From WVWW01 sp041568335 (lineage in GTDB: Bacteria > Acidobacteriota > Polarisedimenticolia > Polarisedimenticolales > Polarisedimenticolaceae), in the NCBI GenBank assembly GCA_041568335.1, contig JBFFZZ010000149.1, positions 1 to 7,527 on the forward strand: 7,527 nucleotides of DNA, in the 5' to 3' direction. The translations under genes and the position numbers were made by a program. Below are positions 1 to 5,060 of this stretch, one piece after another. A model generated the notes under the pieces. It did no database searches. It saw only the letters and a list, made by a program, of their open reading frames with translations, and was not told where the DNA came from. Positions within the stretch are counted from its first letter, which is position 1; each line of letters starts with the position of its first letter.

Positions 1-20
1 AGGACTGTCTTCATCGTCAT
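1..20 (-). CDS. Start of a divergent gene, cut off at the left edge (product unknown)
   Basis: Read on the minus strand, an ATG at 20-18 opens a frame reading M-T-M-K-T-V before the window ends. The reason for calling it is its ribosome binding site: a perfect AGGAGG (complement of 26-31) with a 5-nt spacer, the strongest translation start signal in the window. A second ATG follows two codons later (14-12), and a GTG lies directly upstream but too close to the AGGAGG. Nothing can be said about the product from six residues. The gene would be transcribed away from the DUF4331 gene, so the 161 nt between them is a divergent control region. The call rests only on the start signal, and a chance match is possible. 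Confidence 0.5.
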
Positions 21-25
21 CACAG

Positions 26-31
26 CCTCCT
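26..31 (-). promoter_or_regulatory. Shine-Dalgarno site of the left-edge divergent gene
   Basis: On the minus strand this reads AGGAGG, the full anti-16S consensus, 5 nt before the ATG at 20-18. It decides the start of the truncated leftward gene and is the main evidence that the gene exists. Confidence 0.5.
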
Positions 32-36
32 CGATC

Positions 37-115
37 GATCTACGAACGAAGTCCTCGATCGGATGAGAAAAACCGACGGTGAAGCTCATCCGATCGTCGA
101 TCCGCCTCGTAGATC
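37..115. repeat. Nested inverted repeats in the divergent intergenic region
   Basis: Two perfect dyads are nested. The outer arms are GATCTACGA (37-45) and TCGTAGATC (107-115). The inner arms are CGATCGGATGAG (56-67) and CTCATCCGATCG (85-96), separated by 17 nt. A small symmetric element, ACCG-A-CGGT (72-80), lies in the central loop. The arms are exact complements, and the two dyads share nearly the same centre (about position 76). In DNA this could be a two-fold operator. In RNA it would fold as a long interrupted stem. It is not a normal intrinsic terminator, since no T-run follows on either side, and it lies between divergent starts. The structure is seen directly; the function is not known. 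Confidence 0.7.
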
Positions 116-133
116 CGACAACGGCCGTTCGAA

Positions 134-150
134 CGCCTCGCGTCGAGGCG
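134..150. repeat. Short perfect hairpin upstream of the DUF4331 ribosome binding site
   Basis: CGCCTCG (134-140) and CGAGGCG (144-150) form a perfect 7-bp, very GC-rich stem with a 3-nt loop. It overlaps by two bases an upstream 10-bp palindrome, CGTTCGAACG (126-135). The hairpin ends 17 nt before the AGGAG at 168-172, so in an mRNA leader it would stand just ahead of the ribosome binding site without covering it. It may stabilise the leader or be part of an operator. It could also be chance in CG-rich sequence. Confidence 0.5.
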
Positions 151-181
151 CCATGAGACGGACCGGCAGGAGAAACGGAAC

Positions 182-1216
182 ATGTCGCTTTCGACGAGAA
201 CTTTCGGATTCCTTACAGCGACGCTCGTGCTGGGTGCGGGAATCACCCTGGCGGCGGATCACCTGGATGCGCCGGGCCTGACCCCTCCCGGTGGTGACGG
301 GCGGCTCGACATCAATGACGTCTATGCGTTTCAGTCGCCATCCGACGCGGATCGGGCGGTGCTGATCATGACGGTGAACCCCGCGGCCGGCGTCCTCTCG
401 CCGACGAGCTTCCGCCCCGGCGCGGACTACGCTTTCCAGCTCGACACGGACGGCGACGGGAAGCGCGATCGGTCCTATCGTCTCGACTTCGGTCTCGAGG
501 TCGACGGGGTTCAAACGGTTCGGCTGCGTTGCACACCGGCCAAGGACTGCCCGTCGGGTGCGGAGATAGCCCGCGGATCGACGGGTGAGATCATCGATGT
601 CGCGGGTGGCGGATCGCTGCTGGTCGATGTCTTTGACGATCCTTTCTTTTTCGACCTCGACGCTTTCACCGGTAACAACGGGCGCTCCTTCTGCGACGGC
701 GACGAAAACGACTTCTTTCTCGGGTTGAACGTATCGGCCATCGTTCTGGAGGTGGACCGCGCGCAGATCGGAGACGGGACCGTCGGGGTGTGGGCCACGA
801 CCTCGCTCACGGACGAAGGTCAGATCGACCGGATGGGACGTCCGGCCATCAACACGGTGTTCATCCCCAACAACCCGTTCGAGCCCGTCGGCTCCGAGGC
901 TTCGCAGAAGAACTTCTTCAACGCCGGCAAGCCGCGGCACGACCGTCGTGATTTCCGTCCCGAGGTCGTCGACACGTTGGAGCTGTTTTACGGCGCCGGC
1001 GATCCCACGGCCGCGGCGATTGCCGACATCCTGCTACCGGACATCCTGACGGTGGACTTCTCATCTCCGGCGGGGTTCCTCAATGGACGTCAACTTGCCG
1101 ATGACGTGATCGACGCGGAGCTCGCGCTGGTCACAAACGGCATCGTGACGAGCGACTGCGTCGACAACGATTCGGCCTTCGACGCCATGTTCCCTTACCT
1201 GGCCCTCGCGAACTGA
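182..1216 (+). CDS. Secreted DUF4331 family protein
   Basis: The product is 344 aa. Residues 1-25 are a Sec-type signal peptide (basic start, then a hydrophobic stretch ending in LAA), so the mature protein begins near DHLDAP (26-31), the usual family start. Recognisable DUF4331 blocks follow in order: DINDVYAF (43-50); a calcium-loop-like DxDxDGxxD at 88-96; DDPFFFDLDAF (152-162); RMGRPAINTVFIP (217-229); a C-terminal block around LLPDILTVDFSS (284-295) and LADDVIDAEL (305-314); and PYLAL near the end. C117 and C123 could form a disulfide. Family members are exported proteins with no agreed biochemical role, so none is assigned here. An AGGAG at 168-172, 9 nt before the ATG, supports the start. 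A strong terminator follows directly, so this looks like a single-gene transcript. It lies beside, but separate from, the sigma/anti-sigma operon. Confidence 0.93.
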   Translation: MSLSTRTFGFLTATLVLGAGITLAADHLDAPGLTPPGGDGRLDINDVYAFQSPSDADRAVLIMTVNPAAGVLSPTSFRPGADYAFQLDTDGDGKRDRSYRLDFGLEVDGVQTVRLRCTPAKDCPSGAEIARGSTGEIIDVAGGGSLLVDVFDDPFFFDLDAFTGNNGRSFCDGDENDFFLGLNVSAIVLEVDRAQIGDGTVGVWATTSLTDEGQIDRMGRPAINTVFIPNNPFEPVGSEASQKNFFNAGKPRHDRRDFRPEVVDTLELFYGAGDPTAAAIADILLPDILTVDFSSPAGFLNGRQLADDVIDAELALVTNGIVTSDCVDNDSAFDAMFPYLALAN

Positions 1217-1222
1217 GGGCCT

Positions 1223-1264
1223 GTCCGCGGAGCACCACCCACCCCCTTTGGGTGCTCCGCGGAC
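1223..1264 (+). terminator. Rho-independent terminator after the DUF4331 gene
   Basis: GTCCGCGGAGCACC (1223-1236) and GGTGCTCCGCGGAC (1251-1264) are exact complements: a 14-bp GC-rich stem with a 14-nt loop, followed by GTTTTC. It starts 7 nt after the DUF4331 stop codon. The T-run is short (four), so termination may be incomplete and some read-through into the sigma operon is possible. The stem also rules out the upstream GTG at 1252 as the sigma-factor start, because that codon lies inside the hairpin. Confidence 0.85.
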
Positions 1265-1292
1265 GTTTTCGGGACCCGGGTATACTCGCCGC

Positions 1293-1298
1293 AGGAGG
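1293..1298 (+). promoter_or_regulatory. AGGAGG ribosome binding site upstream of the ECF sigma gene
   Basis: A full-consensus AGGAGG lies before the sigma gene, but the first in-frame start after it, ATG 1312, is 13 nt downstream. That is longer than the usual 5-9 nt. No in-frame ATG, GTG or TTG lies closer. The site favours 1312 over the later ATGs at 1318 and 1333 while suggesting modest translation efficiency. Confidence 0.6.
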
Positions 1299-1311
1299 CA
1301 CCCCGGGGCCG

Positions 1312-1881
1312 ATGGACATGCAGCGCCGCGACATGAACTGCATCGAGCGTGTCTCCGCCGAGGACGCGTCCGCCCTCGCGGAACTCTACGACCGCTACAC
1401 CAACCAGCTGCTCTACCCCGTGGCGCTACGCATCGTCGGGAATCGCGCCGAGGCCGAAGACGTCATCCAGGAAGCGTGGTTGCAGGTCTGGCGAACGGCG
1501 AACCGCTACGACTCCAGGCGTGGCCCGGTCGTGGCGTGGTTGCTGACGATCACCCGCTCACGCGCGTTGGATCGCATCCGCGCCGTGGCCGCCAAGAGCC
1601 ATCGCGAGACTCGCGTTGAGAACGGCGACCGGCCGGAGGCCGCCGTCCCGGAAACGGCCTCGACCGCCGTGCACGATCGTGAACGCGAGGCCAGCGTTCG
1701 CACGGCGCTCGATTCGCTCGAATCCCACCATCGACGGGTGCTCGAGATCGCCTATTTCGATGGGCTGTCGCAGAGCCGGATCGCGCGTGACCTGGACGTT
1801 CCGCTGGGAACCGTCAAGTCCTGGACCCGCCAGGCGCTGGCCCGCCTGCGCGCCAAGCTCGCACCGGAGGGCAGCCTGTGA
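1312..1881 (+). CDS. ECF-type RNA polymerase sigma factor (SigK-like)
   Basis: The product is 189 aa from ATG 1312. It directs RNA polymerase to a specific promoter set in response to an envelope or redox signal. Region 2 spans about residues 20-92: core-binding helices (ALAELYDRYTNQLLYPVALR), the acidic AEAEDVIQEAWLQVW segment, then GPVVAWLLTITRSRALDRIR, which recognises the -10 element. Region 4 spans about 127-183, with the DNA-binding helix-turn-helix LSQSRIARDLDVPLGTVKSW. A charged linker (about 93-126) joins them. There is no region 1 or 3 and no extra C-terminal domain, as usual for ECF factors. The GPVVAWLLTI pattern is typical of SigK relatives, which pair with RskA-type anti-sigma factors, and one follows here with a 4-nt overlap. 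I found no convincing matching promoter motif upstream of this gene or of DUF4331, so autoregulation is untested. Confidence 0.93.
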   Translation: MDMQRRDMNCIERVSAEDASALAELYDRYTNQLLYPVALRIVGNRAEAEDVIQEAWLQVWRTANRYDSRRGPVVAWLLTITRSRALDRIRAVAAKSHRETRVENGDRPEAAVPETASTAVHDREREASVRTALDSLESHHRRVLEIAYFDGLSQSRIARDLDVPLGTVKSWTRQALARLRAKLAPEGSL

Positions 1882-2678
1882 ATCATTCCGACCCGACCCT
1901 CCAGGAAAGGCTGGCGTCCTACGCCCTCGGCGCCATGGAAGCCAAAGAGCGCGCGGCGTTCGAACGCGAGCTGGACGCCCACCTCGCGGGCGGGTGCGCG
2001 GAGTGCGAACGCGCGCTTGCCGAGTACTCCGAAGCGGTGGTCGCGCTGGCCCGGTCGACTCCTCGCGCCGCGCCGAGCGAGGCGTTACGCTCGCGGGTCC
2101 TCGCCGCCGTCGAGAACGAAAGCCGGCCCAAGAGACCCGCGCGGACCCGACTCCTCCCGTGGGCCGCTGTCCTGATCGTCGGCCTGACGGGAGCCGCCGG
2201 CTGGCTCATGTTCTTCGATTCGCAGCGCAGGCTCGAGGATCGCGAACAACAGCTCGTCCGTCTGGAGCAGCAGCTCGACCTGGCGCTCCTGGAACTGAAG
2301 GAGTCCGGCCGGATCGAAGAGTTCATGATGGTCTCGCAAACGGTGGAGCTCGTTCCGCTGGCGGCGACCGAGCCCGACCGGACCGTACCGGCTGCGCGGG
2401 TGCTCTACGACCGGACGGCGTCGCGAGCGGTGGCCGTGTTTGTCGATGCAACCCCGCCGGAAGGACACGACTATCAGCTCTGGGCGCTCGGCTCCGAGGG
2501 TGTCCAGAGTCTCGGCGTGCTCCGGGCCGACGACGCCGGGCGCGCGGAGATCGACTCCGGTGTGGTCGCCTCCGCAAACCAGCTCCAGGGCTTCGCCATA
2601 TCGCTCGAGCCGGAAGGCGGCTCGCCTGACCCGAACGCACCGAGTGGTCCGGTGATCTCGGTCGGCCTGCGGGGTTAA
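1878..2678 (+). CDS. Membrane-anchored anti-sigma factor, RskA family
   Basis: The product is 266 aa. The GTG start lies in GTGA, overlapping the sigma stop by 4 nt, with GGAGG at 1866-1870 (7-nt spacer); the pair should be translationally coupled. The cytoplasmic N-terminus (1-90) is the sigma-binding part. It begins with the ASYALGAMEAKERAAFE helix and holds a zinc-type cluster with H35, C40 and C43, spaced H-x4-C-x2-C rather than the textbook H-x3-C-x2-C. One transmembrane helix (about 92-113) is followed by a predicted coiled coil rich in R, E, Q and L (114-143). The C-terminal extracytoplasmic domain (about 160-266) matches the RskA C-terminal domain: DYQLWALG (198-205), then GFAISLEPEGGSPDP (238-252) and the final PVISVG. 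It should sequester the sigma factor at the membrane and release it by proteolysis or conformational change; the signal is unknown. Confidence 0.93.
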   Translation: MNHSDPTLQERLASYALGAMEAKERAAFERELDAHLAGGCAECERALAEYSEAVVALARSTPRAAPSEALRSRVLAAVENESRPKRPARTRLLPWAAVLIVGLTGAAGWLMFFDSQRRLEDREQQLVRLEQQLDLALLELKESGRIEEFMMVSQTVELVPLAATEPDRTVPAARVLYDRTASRAVAVFVDATPPEGHDYQLWALGSEGVQSLGVLRADDAGRAEIDSGVVASANQLQGFAISLEPEGGSPDPNAPSGPVISVGLRG

Positions 2679-2680
2679 CG

Positions 2681-3208
2681 ATGTGGATCGCCTTGCTGCG
2701 TGGGATCAACGTCGGCGGCAAGAACAAGCTGCCGATGAAGGAGCTGCGCGAGCTTGTCGAGAAGCTCGGCTTTCGGAACGTCCGGACCTATATCCAGAGC
2801 GGCAACGTCCTCTTCGACGGGCCGGCCGCCAAGGTTCGGAAGGCACCCGAGCTGGTCGCGTCGGGGATCCGCGAACGCTGGGGCTACGACGTTCCGGTCG
2901 TTCTCCGCACCGCGGACGAGATCGGCGCGGCGGTTCGTCGCAACCCGTTTCGAAAGGCCGATCCCAAATATCTTTCCATCATGTTTTTGGCGGATGAGCC
3001 GAGCGTCGCGCGAGTCTCGACGCTCGATCCGGATCGGTCTCCGCCGGATCGCTTCGAGGTCATCGGGCGCGAGATCTATCTGCACGCCCCCAACGGAGCC
3101 GCCAAATCCAAACTGACCAACCAGTACTTCGATTCGAAGCTGTCGACCGTCAGCACGGCGCGCAACTGGCGAACCGTGCACAAGCTGATCGAGCTGTCGG
3201 GAGCCTAG
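2681..3208 (+). CDS. DUF1697 family protein
   Basis: The product is 175 aa, the usual full length. Family blocks are clear: MWIALLRGINVGGKNKLPMK at the N-terminus, RTYIQSGNVLF (residues 35-45), RNPF (87-90), and the strongly conserved C-terminal stretch KLTNQYFDSKLSTVSTARNW. DUF1697 proteins are small, soluble, widespread and without an established biochemical function; there is no signal peptide or membrane segment here. The start lies 2 nt after the anti-sigma stop, with only a weak GGGG (2671-2674) as ribosome binding site, so it is probably read from the sigma operon mRNA. Co-transcription with a sigma/anti-sigma pair is an unusual context and hints at, but does not prove, a stress-linked role. 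Its stop overlaps the stop of the opposite-strand ligase gene. Confidence 0.92.
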   Translation: MWIALLRGINVGGKNKLPMKELRELVEKLGFRNVRTYIQSGNVLFDGPAAKVRKAPELVASGIRERWGYDVPVVLRTADEIGAAVRRNPFRKADPKYLSIMFLADEPSVARVSTLDPDRSPPDRFEVIGREIYLHAPNGAAKSKLTNQYFDSKLSTVSTARNWRTVHKLIELSGA

Positions 3209-4212
3209 CGGGTCGCGGCCTCGTCCAAGCCGGAAATTTCGTTCGCGCGGGCATGCCGTCGTAATGCCGCCTCGACGAGTTGACGCGTGAAACCCTCGTG
3301 CCCCTCGGGGTCGCGGGCAAGGCACAGGTCGGCGCTACCCGGATCCGTCGCCGGGTAGTAGACGCCGCAGTTGGGATTGATCTCGAGCATGTACGGCGTC
3401 CCGTCTCGATCGACCCGCAGGTCGCAACGGCCGAAACTGGCGCCGTTGAGCCCGACGAAGAACCGCGCCGAGACATCGCGAAGCCTGGCTTCGAGCTCGG
3501 CGTCCTCGATCGGGAACGACGAGAGCGCGTTGTATTCGACCCACTTCATGTTGGCGTGTTTGAACGACTCGCCCTCGGGGAAGCGATACTGCATCGGTGT
3601 GTACGTCTTCGGCCGCGCGGGATCGTCGGGGTTTTCCGCGACGAGCACCGTGCACTCGATCCCCTCGATATACTCCTCGATCAGCGCCGCCTTGAAGCGC
3701 CGGATGATCTTGCGCGCCTGCTGTCTCAATCCCGCCGGCGTGCGAACACGGGAACGGCGGCTCAAAGCGACGCTGGCGTAGCTGCTGTAGTGCTTGACGA
3801 AGAGTGGGAAGCGGAGGGCGTTCGCGGCGTGCTCGATTTCTTCGTCGTTCGAGGCGATGACGTAGTCGGGCGTGGCGATCGCCTGCTCGCGACAAACCTG
3901 TTTCATGCGTTCACGCGAGGGCTCGTAGAATTCCGATGTCGCGCCGGTGAACGGGACACCCAGCCGTTCCAAGGTCCGGACGACCTCGATCCCCGGGGTC
4001 TTCTCGTCCGCGGCACCGTCACACAGGTTGAAGAACAGATCGTACCCACCGTGCTCGACCAGCCGGGTCAGATCGCGAACGGCGGTGCGCTTCTTCAGCG
4101 TCGCGACGTCCCATTTCGCCTCGCGATAGAACGGACGCGGATCACAGGGCCAATCGTCATCGGGAAACGGATCGGCGTCGAGGTCCTGAGGGGTCAAGAG
4201 ACAGATGCGCAT
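3205..4212 (-). CDS. ATP-grasp ligase related to D-alanine--D-alanine ligase
   Basis: The product is 335 aa, typical of Ddl-like enzymes, which join two amino-acid-like substrates through an acyl-phosphate made from ATP. The pre-ATP-grasp N-terminal domain runs to about residue 100 (MRICLLT start, GVPFTG at 85-90). The ATP-grasp part shows FPLFVKHYSSYASVAL (135-150; K140 is the likely ATP-phosphate lysine), LIEEYIEGIE (177-186), and the metal-binding end CDLRVDRDGTPYMLEINPN (263-281) with D264, E277 and N279. The DPGSADLCLA tail belongs to a Ddl-like group distinct from canonical cell-wall Ddl, with an insertion around 192-225. No mur or fts genes lie nearby, so a housekeeping peptidoglycan role is doubtful; the true substrates are unknown. 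It sits 35 nt after an ABC exporter on the same strand. No Shine-Dalgarno sequence precedes the ATG. Confidence 0.88.
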   Translation of the reverse strand: MRICLLTPQDLDADPFPDDDWPCDPRPFYREAKWDVATLKKRTAVRDLTRLVEHGGYDLFFNLCDGAADEKTPGIEVVRTLERLGVPFTGATSEFYEPSRERMKQVCREQAIATPDYVIASNDEEIEHAANALRFPLFVKHYSSYASVALSRRSRVRTPAGLRQQARKIIRRFKAALIEEYIEGIECTVLVAENPDDPARPKTYTPMQYRFPEGESFKHANMKWVEYNALSSFPIEDAELEARLRDVSARFFVGLNGASFGRCDLRVDRDGTPYMLEINPNCGVYYPATDPGSADLCLARDPEGHEGFTRQLVEAALRRHARANEISGLDEAATR

Positions 4213-4221
4213 GAATGAAAA

Positions 4222-4243
4222 AGAATAGCAAACGCTTCGTTTG
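4222..4243 (-). terminator. Small hairpin with T-rich tail between the permease and ligase genes
   Basis: On the minus strand CAAACG-AAG-CGTTTG (4243-4229) is a perfect 6-bp stem with a 3-nt loop, followed by CTATTCTTTTTC. It lies a few bases after the permease stop and could be a weak terminator or attenuator. The stem is short and half A/T. The same bases also contain TGCTATTCT, which resembles an extended -10 element for the ligase gene, so a promoter reading competes. Confidence 0.4.
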
Positions 4244-4247
4244 AACG

Positions 4248-5060
4248 TTATGTGGTGCAGACACTGCGGCGCGCGACGATCTCACGTCCGGCGATCCAGG
4301 CGATCGAACCGACGCCCAGGAGGACTCCGATGTCCCGGGTCGGGAGCGTTCCGTTCCGGATGATGTTCGCCGGCTGGTAGTACTCGACGACGCTGAGGAA
4401 CGCGAACGGTTCGGCGGGCGCCCAGAATTGCGCCAGGAAGTTGATCAGGAACGACGCCACGATGATCGCGAAGATGGCAAACACCGCTCGGCCTCGCCGG
4501 TCGCTGAGCGAGGAAACGAGAAACGCGACGCCGCCGATCGAGACGTACAGGCTGAAGAGGTTGACCAGGATCATCGCCACGAGAATCCACGCGGGCCGGC
4601 TCTCGACCGGCAACGACTGCGATCCGATCGCGTAGCCGATCGCGCCCGCGCCGAGCATCATCATCCCCCCGAGCAGGAAGACGATCGTCTCGCAGAGATA
4701 GATCCGGCGGCGCGAGAGCGGAAGGGCGAGCAGGACGTCGATCGTGCCGCGATCGATCTCACCGGCCGGGAAGCGCGTGCAAAACATGACCTCGTTGGCC
4801 CACAACAGCGTCAGGACCGTCGGATGAACCCAGACGAAGGCCTGCATCAGCTGGGCGGTGATCTCGCCCTCGATGTCGATCCCGAGCAGCGCGGCCACAA
4901 ATTCCCGCATGAACGGCATCCGCGCGATCATCTCGTCCATCTGATCGAGGATTTGCGGGAGCACGAGGTTGAGCAGCACCTCGACGAGCAACAGCGCGAG
5001 GCTGAACAGCACCATGCCGAGGAGCGTCTCGTGCAGGATCTTTCTCAAGACACCGCGCAT
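4248..5060 (-). CDS. ABC-2 type transporter permease
   Basis: The product is 270 aa, an integral inner-membrane protein of an export-type ABC transporter. About six transmembrane segments are visible: roughly 13-35, 72-92, 121-146, 157-184, 191-213 and 243-260, with an extracytoplasmic loop between the first two (about 36-71). The cytoplasmic segment AGEIDRGTIDVLLALPLSRR (99-118) is the hallmark of ABC-2 permeases, before the helix that contacts the ATPase. The start chosen is the ATG at 5060, which shares one base with the TGA of the ATPase gene (TGATG), giving tight coupling. A longer reading from 5159 would run through the ATPase gene and begins with a proline/arginine-rich sequence unlike a permease. 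The cargo is unknown; ABC-2 systems of this type move drugs, peptides, lipids or polymers outward. Confidence 0.9.
   Translation of the reverse strand: MRGVLRKILHETLLGMVLFSLALLLVEVLLNLVLPQILDQMDEMIARMPFMREFVAALLGIDIEGEITAQLMQAFVWVHPTVLTLLWANEVMFCTRFPAGEIDRGTIDVLLALPLSRRRIYLCETIVFLLGGMMMLGAGAIGYAIGSQSLPVESRPAWILVAMILVNLFSLYVSIGGVAFLVSSLSDRRGRAVFAIFAIIVASFLINFLAQFWAPAEPFAFLSVVEYYQPANIIRNGTLPTRDIGVLLGVGSIAWIAGREIVARRSVCTT

Noticed and set aside
86..940. A 284-codon minus-strand frame over the DUF4331 gene
   Set aside because: Low-complexity arginine-rich product with no recognisable family, antisense to a well-supported secreted protein.
1281..1286. TATACT as a -10 box for the sigma gene
   Set aside because: No -35 match at 16-18 nt upstream, where the sequence is the terminator stem. 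A start about 7 nt later would put the AGGAGG at the very 5' end.
1252..1311. N-terminal extension of the sigma factor from GTG 1252
   Set aside because: The GTG is inside the stem of the DUF4331 terminator, has no ribosome binding site, and the added residues match no sigma region.
1616..2629. A 337-codon plus-strand frame across the sigma and anti-sigma genes
   Set aside because: Wrong frame relative to both well-supported proteins; extremely rich in R, P and G.
3280..4218. A 312-codon plus-strand frame over the ligase gene
   Set aside because: The product lacks any motif; the opposite strand has all the ATP-grasp residues.
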